Shown: piece after piece, positions 54,884 through 63,392 of the stretch
Numbering within the stretch: position 1 is the first letter of the stretch
Layout: each line of letters begins with the position of its first letter
Assembly (NCBI GenBank): GCA_020639135.1
Contig: JACKHE010000001.1
Location: forward strand, 496,001-560,000
DNA from: Phycisphaeraceae bacterium
GTDB lineage: Bacteria; Planctomycetota; Phycisphaerae; Phycisphaerales; UBA1924
DNA: 64,000 nt
Direction: 5' to 3'
Notes under the pieces: model-generated
Told to the model about the DNA's origin: nothing
What the model saw: the letters and a program-made list of their open reading frames with translations, nothing else
Databases searched by the model: none
Position numbers and translations under genes: made by a program

Positions 54884-55534
54884 TCAGCGGCGACGACGGG
54901 TCGCGGCCGCACCGGCGAGGCCGAAGAGGGCCAGGGCGCCGGGGGTGGGAACCTTGGCGTTCGGGATGTTGACGACACCCGTGGAGGGGACGGTCGTGCC
55001 GAACTCACCGCTGGGGCCGTTGCCCGTGACGAAGATCTGACCACCGAGGAACGTGGCGCCGATGTTGACGGTCACGCGGGCCAGGTGCAGCGAGGGGCTG
55101 GCGGCCGTGGGGGTGGTGTTGAACCACGCGCCGGTGACGCCACCCTCGTTCCAGGCCATGGCCTGGGCGAAGCTGGGGGTCGAGCCGCCGAGGGCGATCG
55201 CGGTGTCATACTCGACGTTCGGGAAGAAGGCCGCGAAGCCGAGGTTGGACAGGTAGCTGTCGCCACCGAACGGAGGGCCAACCTGGAAGAAGGTGCCGTC
55301 GGTGCTGAGACCGGCGTTGGGACCGGCGATGCCGAAGTCCGCGGCGGAGACGACGTCGCCAGCCTCGAAATCGACATACAGGTCATAGGTGCACCACGAG
55401 GCATCGAAGCCGGTGCCAGCGCCCTGGTTGGCGTTGGCGGAGTTGTCGACCTGGACCCAGTGGGCGCCGGTCGGAACGGCAAGGGCGCTGCCAGCAATGG
55501 TGAGAGCCGCAGCGGCTGCAAACGTACGAACCAT
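54884..55534 (-). CDS. Exported protein with PEP-CTERM-like tail (paralogue 2)
   Basis: 216 residues from ATG at 55534, with AGGAGATTACTCTT just before. Signal peptide MVRTFAAAAALTIAGSALA, then VPTGAHWVQV. It shares with paralogue 1 the blocks DLYVDFE.GD, ADFGIAGPNAG.STDG, PSFAQ.M.W, GAWFNTTP and TFLGGQIFVTG. The tail PTPGALALFGLAGAAATRRRR is an even better sorting-signal match. Function unknown. The two genes differ mostly in loops and in the residues between the paired Cys. It has its own promoter upstream and a strong terminator. Confidence 0.8.
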   Translation of the reverse strand: MVRTFAAAAALTIAGSALAVPTGAHWVQVDNSANANQGAGTGFDASWCTYDLYVDFEAGDVVSAADFGIAGPNAGLSTDGTFFQVGPPFGGDSYLSNLGFAAFFPNVEYDTAIALGGSTPSFAQAMAWNEGGVTGAWFNTTPTAASPSLHLARVTVNIGATFLGGQIFVTGNGPSGEFGTTVPSTGVVNIPNAKVPTPGALALFGLAGAAATRRRR

Positions 55535-55639
55535 AAGAGTAATCTCCTCTCTTTCGTTGACTCCTCGATGAAGCTGCTTGTTGCGGAGCGGCTTCACCAC
55601 CTCCCGAAAACCGGGTACACACGGATGCGATCCACCAGC

Positions 55640-55667
55640 AATATATCAGAGCCCCTTCCCCTGTCCA
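55640..55667 (-). promoter_or_regulatory. Promoter of PEP-CTERM-like paralogue 2
   Basis: On the minus strand TGGACA (55662-55667), a 16-bp spacer and TATATT (55640-55645) give a good sigma-70-type promoter, with a leader of about 100 nt. It lies in a 305-bp gap (55535-55839) that is relatively AT-rich for this window and holds no gene. Confidence 0.6.
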
Positions 55668-55839
55668 GACTCTTCCAAGTCTTTTCACAGGTTTTTTTCC
55701 CGCTTCAGACCGCAGAAACCGCCCGAACGGAGCTCTGACGGGGATCTCGCGACGGCAACTCCCTCTGATATCCGGACCTAGGGATATCCTGTGGACGCGC
55801 CCCAGCCTTCACCGGTCGCCTGGCGACAGGGGGATTAGA

Positions 55840-56520
55840 TTATCGGATGGCGCCGGTGACGGGCAGGCCGGCCTTGGCCCGGACTTCGGCCTCGGCCCAG
55901 GAGCGCTGGAGTTCGAGGTACTCCCGCCACTGCGGGTCCTGCTCCAGCAGGATGGCGGTCTGGATCCGCTCAACCAGAATTGGGCTCGAGTTGCCCAGCC
56001 GGATCTCGGCCTTGATCGCACCGCGGAGGGCGGGGAGGTACCGCGAGTCCCTCGCCAGGGCGCTGGCGTAATGCTCCAGGGCGGTCTCGAGGTAGCCGGC
56101 CCGATCCCAGGTCAACCCGAGATTGAACAGAGGCCGGGGATCGTTCGGCGTACGTTCGGCAGCGGAGCTGAAGGCCTCGGCGGCTTCCATCAGCCGACCC
56201 TCTCCCAGGAGCAGCACACCCATGTTGTTCCAGGCGGCGGGCAGGTCGGCGTACTCGGCGACGGCCCTGCTGTAGAGATCGATCGCCTCGGCGGGGTCCT
56301 TGGTCTTCTGGGCCCGGAGCGCGAGCTGCTGGGCGCTGGCGATCTGCTCCGCCTGGTTGGGGAGCGTGATAACCGTGACGTTGCCCTTGGATTTCGAGGC
56401 GTTTGCGGACCCGCTCGCGCAGCCGGCCAGGGCAAGAGCCATGGCGAGGCCGATCGCGGCCAGAAGCCGGCTCGGTGTGGTGTTCCGGGCGCTGGCGGAA
56501 TGGGTCATCCTGCTGGTCAC
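55840..56520 (-). CDS. TPR lipoprotein at the end of the secretion operon
   Basis: 226 residues from GTG at 56520, overlapping the GspM stop by 4 nt. An internal ATG at 56508 begins the signal peptide proper. Lipobox LALAGC with Cys near residue 33. The rest is tandem helix pairs like TPRs (AIDLYSRAVAEYADLPAAWNNMGVLLL, AFSSAAERTPNDPRPLFNLG, ALEHYASALARDSRYLPALRGA). TPR lipoproteins such as PilF/PilW help assemble secretins of type IV pili and related systems, so a pilotin-like role is plausible. Last gene of the operon; 305 bp to the next promoter. Confidence 0.78.
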   Translation of the reverse strand: MTSRMTHSASARNTTPSRLLAAIGLAMALALAGCASGSANASKSKGNVTVITLPNQAEQIASAQQLALRAQKTKDPAEAIDLYSRAVAEYADLPAAWNNMGVLLLGEGRLMEAAEAFSSAAERTPNDPRPLFNLGLTWDRAGYLETALEHYASALARDSRYLPALRGAIKAEIRLGNSSPILVERIQTAILLEQDPQWREYLELQRSWAEAEVRAKAGLPVTGAIR

Positions 56521-57071
56521 TGCACGACCTCCCATCGCGCGAAACGGACCTCGACCTGCCAGCCGGCGGGTGTCGGGCTGAACTCGACCCCGGCGACGTA
56601 GAGGCCGTCGATACTCCTGGTGGCGCTGTTGATCCATTTCAGCGTAGCGTCGAGTGGCGCATCGGTCAGGTTCGCGGTGATGATCTGCCGCTGGAGTGGA
56701 TAATCGAGCCCCATCCGCTCGGTGCGCTGCGGGGGGGTGGGGAGTTCGAGCCCCAGGAGATCGGCGGACGTCTCTAATGTCGAACGGATGCGGGTGTTGA
56801 CAGGAAATCTTTCTTCGAGCCCCGCCTCGCCGCCGCTCTGGAGGAGGGCGTTGTAGCGTGCGATCCTGGGATCGAGCTTGGCGCTGATGTCGGCCTTGCC
56901 CCGAGCCTTGTCGAAGGCGCTCTGGGTGGCGCTGTAGCCCGAGAAGGCATAAAACCCGGCGATGAGGATCAGCACGACCCCAAGGAAGGTGAGCAGCCTG
57001 GGCTGGTTCTTCCGCTCGGCGGCCCGGGAGAGCGCCTGGAGTTCGAGTTCCTGCGTGGGGGTGAAGCTCAC
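56517..57071 (-). CDS. gspM: GspM/PilO-like secretion component
   Basis: 184 residues from GTG at 57071, 4-nt overlap with gspL. The short cytoplasmic segment is followed by one membrane helix near residue 29-48 (LTFLGVVLILIAGFYAF), a coiled-coil part, and a C-terminal ferredoxin-like fold (from residue 110). This is the form of GspM and PilO, which pair with GspL/PilN in the inner-membrane platform. Assigned by order after gspL, single helix and size; sequence in this family diverges too fast for certainty. Confidence 0.7.
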   Translation of the reverse strand: MSFTPTQELELQALSRAAERKNQPRLLTFLGVVLILIAGFYAFSGYSATQSAFDKARGKADISAKLDPRIARYNALLQSGGEAGLEERFPVNTRIRSTLETSADLLGLELPTPPQRTERMGLDYPLQRQIITANLTDAPLDATLKWINSATRSIDGLYVAGVEFSPTPAGWQVEVRFARWEVVQ

Positions 57072-58600
57072 AGGCGGGGCTCCTCCACGGTCCAGGCGCC
57101 GTTGAGCACGAGCCTGCCGGTCAGCGGGCCGGCGGATTCGATCCAGCGGATCTTGCCGTCGGAGGTCCGCAGCGCCTCGATGACCCGCTCGCCGGTGACG
57201 GTGTCGGGGATCTGGAGGCGGAGGGTGGACCGGGTTTCGGTGATCTCGATGCGTTCGATCTTGACGCCCTCGGCGCCCTGGAGGGCGGTGGCGACCCGCA
57301 TCAGCTCGGTCAGGATCGGCAGGGGGAGCGCGGGCTCCTCGAACCCCTCGTTGGTCGTCGCCAGCTGGTTGATCTTGTTGTCGATCGCGAGCAACGGGCG
57401 GGGGTCGCGGGCGAGCCGCTGGTCGATATCGCCCAGTTTGCCGACGATCTCGGCCTGGAAAGATCGCTCCTGCTGCTGGTACTGACCGGCCTGGGCGTGG
57501 AGCCGGAAGCCGAGGCCGATGATCGCGATGGCGACCCCGAGGAGGATAACGCCGACCCATTGATTGAGCCGGCGGTGCGCCCTGCCGGGGCGGTTGGTCA
57601 GGCTGGCGATGCAGGTCCGGGCGTCGGCTTCGGGTTTGACCGGGACACCGGCGCTGAGCCGATCGATGGTCGCCTTGACGGGGTCGATCTCCGGAATGAG
57701 GCGGGCGGGCGCGGTCGGCCAGAGGCGTTCGCACTCGGTCGCGATCTCCCGCGCGTCGGGGCTGATGATGATGATCCGCTCCGGGGTCTGACCGAGCTGC
57801 GCGCTCCAGGTGAGCCAGTCGAGCGCGAGACGGCCGCAGACATCGGCGAGCGGTGAGGACGGGGGCGTTGTCGGAGTCGAGTCGGTCTGATCGATGTGTT
57901 CGGCGCGGATGAGCGCGGCGCGTCCGCCGGTGACGAGTTGCCGGCCGCGCGACCAGACCCAGACGAGCGCGTTGTCATCGGTCGTGACGAGTATCGCCGT
58001 AATCGGAGACGCGGCAGCGGTTTCGGTACTTCCGTTATCGGACCCAGACTTGAGTTCCTCGCGGACACGCTCTGTTGGGAGCGATTCATCCCAGGCACGA
58101 CACATGGCGTGCCAGAGTGAAACGATGGAGCCGACGCGGATGCCATCGCGATCCAGGGCGTCCAGGAGCACCCGTGCCGGTGCGTCGTGGATGGCGAGCA
58201 CCGGGAAGTGCGTTCCCGACCGACGCCCGGGCGCCTGCTTTTCAGATCGCTTGGCCTTTTGGTGGGGGGAGGTCAGGGGTTCGATGGTTCCGAGCGCGGC
58301 GCCGGGGCCCCATTCCTCGCCCTTGCCCCTGGCGGCGGCGGCGACGACGTTCATCTCGGCGCTGGGCGCCGAGAGCCACTGGCACATGGAGTCACTGACG
58401 CCGAGGCAGAACAGGTCGATGCGCTTCTTCGAACCGACGCCTTCGGTGAGCCACATCGCGATGTCCTGCAGGCGTTTGCGCGGGGCGAAGGGGTCATCAT
58501 CCGCGAGATCGCCGGCGGGTGTCCATCGGGATTCGCCGGCCTGCGCGAAGAGACGGGCGGTCTCGGCGCTGACATCGAAATAGCAGGCGGTTGAACTCAT
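57068..58600 (-). CDS. gspL: GspL-like secretion component
   Basis: 510 residues. Cytoplasmic actin-like half (about 1-330), with ILVTTDDNALVWVWSRGRQLV and IIIISPDAREIA resembling the GspL/PilM fold. One membrane helix (WVGVILLGVAIAIIGLGF, near 350) is followed by a coiled-coil and a periplasmic ferredoxin-like domain, so PilM- and PilN-like parts are joined as in GspL. GspL recruits the ATPase GspE to the platform. It overlaps the preceding (GspC-like) and following (GspM) genes by 4 nt each. Confidence 0.75.
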   Translation of the reverse strand: MSSTACYFDVSAETARLFAQAGESRWTPAGDLADDDPFAPRKRLQDIAMWLTEGVGSKKRIDLFCLGVSDSMCQWLSAPSAEMNVVAAAARGKGEEWGPGAALGTIEPLTSPHQKAKRSEKQAPGRRSGTHFPVLAIHDAPARVLLDALDRDGIRVGSIVSLWHAMCRAWDESLPTERVREELKSGSDNGSTETAAASPITAILVTTDDNALVWVWSRGRQLVTGGRAALIRAEHIDQTDSTPTTPPSSPLADVCGRLALDWLTWSAQLGQTPERIIIISPDAREIATECERLWPTAPARLIPEIDPVKATIDRLSAGVPVKPEADARTCIASLTNRPGRAHRRLNQWVGVILLGVAIAIIGLGFRLHAQAGQYQQQERSFQAEIVGKLGDIDQRLARDPRPLLAIDNKINQLATTNEGFEEPALPLPILTELMRVATALQGAEGVKIERIEITETRSTLRLQIPDTVTGERVIEALRTSDGKIRWIESAGPLTGRLVLNGAWTVEEPRL

Positions 58601-59307
58601 GCCGGGGAGCCCTTCCCGTCCTTGGGGTCTTCCTGCGGCGTCTCGGGGCGGCGCGGGTTGGTGTCGGTGTCTTCGGGCTGACCGGGCGTGGTCCGTCCGG
58701 GCGGGAAGGCGTTGGGGTTGGTGCGGCCTCGGTTGCGGAGGTTGTTGATGATGGGATTGGGCGCCGCGTCGGTGAGCGTGGATTGGGCGAGTTCGAAGGT
58801 GTATTCCTCGAAGCCGTCTGAGACGACGATGAGATCGTTGGAAATGTTGGTGATCTCGTAGTCCTGCTCGAACTCCTGATGGATGCGCAGGAGCTTCTGT
58901 TGGCCGGCAAAGTCGATCAATGCGGCCATGCCCTGGTCATCGCTGAGTGGGCCGAGGTAGCGGATCGGCGGGCGATCCTTGAAGTTCTGCGTCGGGGGTG
59001 GAGGGGTGACGTCTCCGCCTGGACCACCGGGGCCGCCCTTCGGGCCTCCCGCGACGGCGACGACGGGATCCCTGGCGTCGCCGAGCGGGGCGAGCGCGAT
59101 GGACCAGTCCTCCTCGGGGACGTGGAACTTCTCGGCGGGGGGCTGCTCGGGGTTGGCGCCGCCCGGCTGGTTCGTGCCGGCTCCTGGCGAGACATCCTTC
59201 GCCGGCATGGGGATGAGGAAGGCGCCGACGGCGACCAGGATGACCACGAGCGCGCCGATCTGGGCGATTCGAGCGAGGCGGGCCGCGTTGTCCTGGTGGC
59301 TGGTCAT
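58597..59307 (-). CDS. GspC/PilP-like secretion component
   Basis: 236 residues from ATG at 59307, with 4-nt overlaps on both sides. One membrane helix near residue 17-36 (IGALVVILVAVGAFLIP), then a Gly/Pro-rich disordered stretch (70-105). A small beta domain follows, PIRYLGPLSDDQGMAALIDF to DGFEEYTFEL, like the HR domain of GspC or PilP that contacts the secretin. A Pro/Thr/Asp-rich tail ends it. Named from operon position and this domain only, so the symbol is left blank. No PDZ domain is visible. Confidence 0.6.
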   Translation of the reverse strand: MTSHQDNAARLARIAQIGALVVILVAVGAFLIPMPAKDVSPGAGTNQPGGANPEQPPAEKFHVPEEDWSIALAPLGDARDPVVAVAGGPKGGPGGPGGDVTPPPPTQNFKDRPPIRYLGPLSDDQGMAALIDFAGQQKLLRIHQEFEQDYEITNISNDLIVVSDGFEEYTFELAQSTLTDAAPNPIINNLRNRGRTNPNAFPPGRTTPGQPEDTDTNPRRPETPQEDPKDGKGSPA

Positions 59308-60257
59308 CGGCTGTGTTTCTGATCCCGGTTCTCGGACGCGTTGTCCTGGTCGGCGTCTTCGTCGGCGGGATTGTTGTCGCTTTGATCGGCGGTATCGTCG
59401 ATTTCAGGGTTTGTTTTTGGCGGATTTTCGGCGAAGGGGTCCTCGGGGTCGGTCCCGATCATCTCTTCCCAGGAGCGGACGCTGATGGAGCCGGCGAAGA
59501 TCTCGGCCTGCATGACGAATCGGCGTTCGGATCGGTGTTTGCGGTCCTCGGCGAGGACGTTGACCCTCCAGAGGACGGGGTCGAAGGTTGAGATCCCGAC
59601 GACCCGGGCGATTTCGTCGTCGGCGAGGCCGGATCGGCGGAGCTGATCCATGAGCTCGTCGCGGTCGAAGCCGCGGCGCTCCCGGGCGGTGACGACCCGA
59701 TCTGCGAGCCGGGCGCCCTGCTCTTCGTCCGCGACGAGGGCGCGGAGGACGTAATCGGGGGCGCTGGCCATGGAGATCATGGCCGAGCCGCGGGAGCGGA
59801 GCTCACCGTCGTGGGTCTTCTGGATTCGCGAGAGGACCTCGCGGTAGTAGGGCAGGTGGGCGGCCCCGATGTCGGTCGGGGCGGTGGTCGGCAGGCCCTG
59901 AGAGTCCTTGATCCAGATGCTGACATAGACCTCATCAGGGAGGATGAAGCGGTAGGAGACGCCGTCCTTGGCGGCGTATTCGGCGAGGTCGCGGCCCCGC
60001 TTGTTGATGAGCCACTTCCGGACGATGGAGCGCACGCCGAAGGCGGCGTGGTGGGTCTCGTACTCGGCGAGCATCTCCTCGACGAGGTGGGTCTGAGAGG
60101 TCTGCCGCTGCATGATGACGACGATGGTCATGCCCGAGACGACGAGCAGCAGCAGGACCATCGGCATGGCGAAGCCCCGGCGGAACTGATCGAGGATCGC
60201 GCGCAGGCGCGACGGGCGGGATCGGCGGATGTGATGGTGTCGGCGTCGCGGCATCAC
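59304..60257 (-). CDS. gspK: GspK minor pseudopilin
   Basis: 317 residues; GTG at 60257 overlaps gspJ by 4 nt and is followed at once by ATG. The leader is basic (RRRHHHIRRSRPSRL...RRG), cleaved before FAMPMVLLLLVVSGMTIV. It lacks Glu at +5 of the mature chain, as GspK does. A helical domain with HHxAF...VRSIVRKW, and the saposin-like double-helix pair (GFDRDELMDQLRRSGLADDEIARV) of GspK follow. It caps the pseudopilus with GspI and GspJ. A long Asp/Asn/Glu-rich tail (from about 275) is unusual. Confidence 0.8.
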   Translation of the reverse strand: MMPRRRHHHIRRSRPSRLRAILDQFRRGFAMPMVLLLLVVSGMTIVVIMQRQTSQTHLVEEMLAEYETHHAAFGVRSIVRKWLINKRGRDLAEYAAKDGVSYRFILPDEVYVSIWIKDSQGLPTTAPTDIGAAHLPYYREVLSRIQKTHDGELRSRGSAMISMASAPDYVLRALVADEEQGARLADRVVTARERRGFDRDELMDQLRRSGLADDEIARVVGISTFDPVLWRVNVLAEDRKHRSERRFVMQAEIFAGSISVRSWEEMIGTDPEDPFAENPPKTNPEIDDTADQSDNNPADEDADQDNASENRDQKHSR

Positions 60258-61039
60258 TCTTCTCCGACCGTGACGCCGGGCTCGAACATCCAGTCCACGC
60301 TCGTGTTGTCCCAGGTGATGACAACGAGTCGGATGGCCATGGGGTAGTCCTTGGCCTCCTGCGCCTGGAAGAGGCCGAAGTTGCGTTCGCCGGTGTCGCT
60401 GTCGGCGGCGTGCCCGAGGACGCTCCAGTCGATGAGGGCGGCGTCGTTGATGAGCCGGATGGGTTTCCCGGAGGGCTGGATCGGGACATAGTCGAGCGCC
60501 CAGTGGGTGTACTGACCGGAGCCGGAGAGATAGACGGGTTCGAAAGCGCCTCGGACGGGCTGGCCGTTGTTGGTGGGGGCGAGCGGCGTGGGCTGGCGCT
60601 CCATGACGATCTCGAGGCGGCGCGGGGCGATGTCGTCGTCCACGACGCCGGCTCTGGCCGCTTCGGTGGCCTGTTCGAGCACGAAGTGCAGGGGCTCCAT
60701 GTCTTCCTCTTTGATGTCGAGGCGTTCGCGGAGCTCGGTGGCTGAAGGACGATCGGAACCGCCCTGGGCCTGACCGGGGTTCTCGTCCTCGTCGAGGAGG
60801 TCGGAGACGGGTTGCCCTGAGACGAGGCTCTGCAGCGCGAGGCGGACGGCGCTGTGGGCGCGGGCGAGTTCTCCGAGGTCGTCGTAGCGGGCGCCGAGGT
60901 CGGTGTTGGCGCGGGCCATCATGGCGAAGATGCCGGCGACGGTGACGAGGATCATCGAGGTGATGACCATCGTGAGCAGGACCTCGATGAGGGTGAAGGC
61001 GCGCCGGATTGTGGCGCGGGATCGTTCGATCGCGGTCAT
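60254..61039 (-). CDS. gspJ: GspJ minor pseudopilin
   Basis: 261 residues from ATG at 61039, overlapping gspI by 4 nt. Prepilin motif RRAFTLIEVLLTM near residue 13: cleavage would fall before Phe, with Glu at +5, but the residue before the cut is Ala where Gly is usual. The helix continues through MILVTVAGIFAMM, and a beta-rich C-terminal domain follows (YLSGSGQYTHWALDYVPI). GspJ forms the tip complex with GspI and GspK. Long inserts (LLDEDENPGQAQGGSD) are unlike the E. coli protein. Confidence 0.82.
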   Translation of the reverse strand: MTAIERSRATIRRAFTLIEVLLTMVITSMILVTVAGIFAMMARANTDLGARYDDLGELARAHSAVRLALQSLVSGQPVSDLLDEDENPGQAQGGSDRPSATELRERLDIKEEDMEPLHFVLEQATEAARAGVVDDDIAPRRLEIVMERQPTPLAPTNNGQPVRGAFEPVYLSGSGQYTHWALDYVPIQPSGKPIRLINDAALIDWSVLGHAADSDTGERNFGLFQAQEAKDYPMAIRLVVITWDNTSVDWMFEPGVTVGEE

Positions 61040-61569
61040 TTCTGCAGGCCCCCCTCGAGCAGCTTCTGGACGATATCCATGAGGGTGTCGGGGTCGTTGA
61101 CGTCGAAGGGGTCGTAGATGCGCGAGATGGTGGCGAGGGGGACCTCGGGGTTGAGCTGGAGGCCCTCCTGGTTGGGGGCGGGGAAGACGCTGACGGTGAG
61201 GTACACGATGCCCGAGGAGAGGCGGTCGTTGGCGCTGACGACGCCGTAGGGTTTGGGGGTGCGGATGGAGACGTCTTCGGATTCGTCCACTTCCTCTTCG
61301 AGGATCTGCTCGGAGAGGGAGTAGGTGTACCAGCCTGCGCCCTGGGGTTTGGGCTCGCTCTGCGGCGGGAGGGCGTTGGGCCCGACGTGGATGTAGGTGA
61401 GGAGGTAGCGGTGGGCGAGCTCGGCGGCGTTGATGCGCTCCTGGTCGAGGACGCTGCGCTTCTGGGCGAGGGTGATGGAGGCGATGATGGTGATGGCGAT
61501 GGACGCGAGGATGGCCGAGGCGAGCAGCACCTCGATGAACGTCATGCCTCGTCGCTGGTGGGCGCGCAT
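61036..61569 (-). CDS. gspI: GspI minor pseudopilin
   Basis: 177 residues from ATG at 61569, sharing one base with the gspG stop (TGATG), so coupled. Prepilin motif QRRGMTFIEVLLASAIL with Gly before the cut and Glu at +5. GspI is usually about 120 residues, so this copy is longer; the extra part includes an acidic segment EEEVDESEDVS. Identity as GspI rests on order (after G, before J and K) and the FIEVLLA motif. A GspH-type gene is not seen between gspG and gspI. Confidence 0.75.
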   Translation of the reverse strand: MRAHQRRGMTFIEVLLASAILASIAITIIASITLAQKRSVLDQERINAAELAHRYLLTYIHVGPNALPPQSEPKPQGAGWYTYSLSEQILEEEVDESEDVSIRTPKPYGVVSANDRLSSGIVYLTVSVFPAPNQEGLQLNPEVPLATISRIYDPFDVNDPDTLMDIVQKLLEGGLQK

Positions 61570-62003
61570 CAGTTCTGCCGCTGCTGATCGACGTACCAGA
61601 TGTCGATGTCGTCCTCGGTGCCGGGCTCCTTGTCGGGGCCGTTGCTGAGCAGGTCGTAGGGCTGCGCCGGGTTGTTGGTGGGGGCGTAGTAGCCGAAGGG
61701 GACGCCCCACTGATCGACGAGCATGGTGTCCTGGACGCCGGCGTTGTTGACGAGGACCGTGAGCCCCTCCTCGGTGGTGGGGAAGGAGCCGTGTCGGAAG
61801 CTGTAGCTCTGGAGCTCGTTCTGGAGGGTGCGCATCTTGGTGATGGTCAGGTCGATGCGGGCCTGCTCGGCCTTACCGATGAAGTTGATGGCGACGACGA
61901 TCGCGGTGAGGCCCCCGATCAGGAGCATCACGAGCATCATCTCCAAGAGGGTGAAGCCCCTGGCGTTGCGGCTGGCGGGAATGGCGTTGGTGTGGTGAAT
62001 CAT
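61569..62003 (-). CDS. gspG: GspG major pseudopilin
   Basis: 144 residues from ATG at 62003. Prepilin leader ends RNARG, cut before FTLLEMMLVMLLIGGL with Glu at +5. The C-terminal YDLLSNGPDKEPGTEDDIDIW matches the calcium-binding loop of GspG (usual YDLxSxGxDGxxGTxDDI). It polymerises into the pseudopilus that acts as the pump of the secretion system. The gspF stop is 149 bp upstream, the longest gap in this operon. Confidence 0.9.
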   Translation of the reverse strand: MIHHTNAIPASRNARGFTLLEMMLVMLLIGGLTAIVVAINFIGKAEQARIDLTITKMRTLQNELQSYSFRHGSFPTTEEGLTVLVNNAGVQDTMLVDQWGVPFGYYAPTNNPAQPYDLLSNGPDKEPGTEDDIDIWYVDQQRQN

Positions 62004-62152
62004 GGCTGTTGCTGCTTGTTTTACCGGACGCGGCGCCGGTGGGTTCGTGCGGGTGGCGCCCGGCTGTGTATCGACGCCCGGGGGCGTCGGATGTTCTCGT
62101 GATCGGCGCTGCGGACTCAAAAAGGATAGGCGGATCGGCGCTGGAGGCGCGG

Positions 62153-63355
62153 TTATCGGAAGCTGCTGGTGGCGGTGAGCAGCGGGATCATGATCGAGGC
62201 GATGAGGCCGCCGACCAGGACGAAGATGACGACGATCAGGAGCGGTTCGAGGATCGCCAGGAGGCGGTCGGATTGCTTGTTGACCTCGGCGGAGAGGTCC
62301 TCGGAGAGGCCCCCGAATGCGGACTCGAGGTCGCCGGCGCGGTCGGCGGCGATGAGCAGGCGGCGCGTGGCCATGGGCAGCGCCTCGACGCGGTCGATGA
62401 TGTTGGAGAAGACGCCGCCCTCGACGAGGCGGACCTGGAGGGTGTGGAGCTGCTCGCGGAGCCTGGGGTGGCTGACGACGCCGCTGGCGACGGAGAGGGC
62501 GTCGGCGATGGTGACGCCCGAGCGGGTCATGGCGGCCATGACGGCGAAGAAGCGGGCGCTCTCGCTGGCGAGCACGAGCGGCCCGAAGAGCGGGAGCTTG
62601 CGGACGAGCGCGCTGACGCCGGCGGCGACCTGCCTGCGGCCGACGATGAGGAGGATCGCCAGCGCGACGATGACGCTGACGATCGGGAGCCAGTGGTTGC
62701 GGAGGGCGTCGCCGAGCCAGAGGACGGCGGCGGTGTACCAGGGGAGCTCGGCGCCGAATGATTTGATGGCGGATCCGATCTGCGGGATGACGAAGACGAG
62801 CATGATGGTCCCGACGATGACGCCGATGCTCAGGACCATGACGGGATAGACGAGGAGCGTGCCGACCTTGCCGGCGACGGCCATGCGCCGGCGGAAGGAG
62901 GTGGCGAGCCCCTCGGCGGCGATGGCGAGATCGCCCGACTTTTCGGCGGCGCGGTACACGGTGATGGTGACGTCGTCGAAGCCGCCGACCTGGGCGCAGG
63001 CGTCGGCGAAGGAGGCGCCGCTGGCGACGGCGGAGCGCATCTTCTCGATGCGCTGCTTCGTCGCGGTCGAGACGAGCGACGCGGCGACGTCGAGCGCGTC
63101 GGTGAGGGGGACGCCCCGGTTGAGGAGGCTGGCGAGCTGCTCGTTGAGCGCGAGCTGGTCCTTGACGGGGATCGTGTTCCTGGCGGCGATCCAGCCCGGC
63201 ATGGGGTAGGCGTGCAGGAGCAGCAGGCGGTCGTTGTTGAGCTCGCCGAGCAGATCGGCCTCGGAGGCGGCGGCGCGCAGGCCCATCTTCTTCGCGCCGG
63301 CGGCGTTGACGGCGATGTAGAAGAACTGGGTGGACTTGGCGGCGGCCTGGCTCAC
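62153..63355 (-). CDS. gspF: GspF inner-membrane platform protein
   Basis: 400 residues from GTG at 63355 (VSQAAAKSTQFFYIAVN). Two T2SSF domains of helices, each followed by membrane segments (LLVYPVMVLSIGVIVGTIMLVF near residue 165; NHWLPIVSVIVALAILLIV near 220; a last helix LLIVVIFVLVGGLIASIMIP), with conserved block ALNEQLASLLNRGVPLTDAL near 70. GspF is the platform around which GspE works. It follows gspE by 37 bp. Family relation to PilC is equal; the operon content favours T2SS. Confidence 0.9.
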   Translation of the reverse strand: MSQAAAKSTQFFYIAVNAAGAKKMGLRAAASEADLLGELNNDRLLLLHAYPMPGWIAARNTIPVKDQLALNEQLASLLNRGVPLTDALDVAASLVSTATKQRIEKMRSAVASGASFADACAQVGGFDDVTITVYRAAEKSGDLAIAAEGLATSFRRRMAVAGKVGTLLVYPVMVLSIGVIVGTIMLVFVIPQIGSAIKSFGAELPWYTAAVLWLGDALRNHWLPIVSVIVALAILLIVGRRQVAAGVSALVRKLPLFGPLVLASESARFFAVMAAMTRSGVTIADALSVASGVVSHPRLREQLHTLQVRLVEGGVFSNIIDRVEALPMATRRLLIAADRAGDLESAFGGLSEDLSAEVNKQSDRLLAILEPLLIVVIFVLVGGLIASIMIPLLTATSSFR

Positions 63356-63392
63356 GGGGCGGTGATCCTCCTGATCGGCTGGCTGTTGCGGG

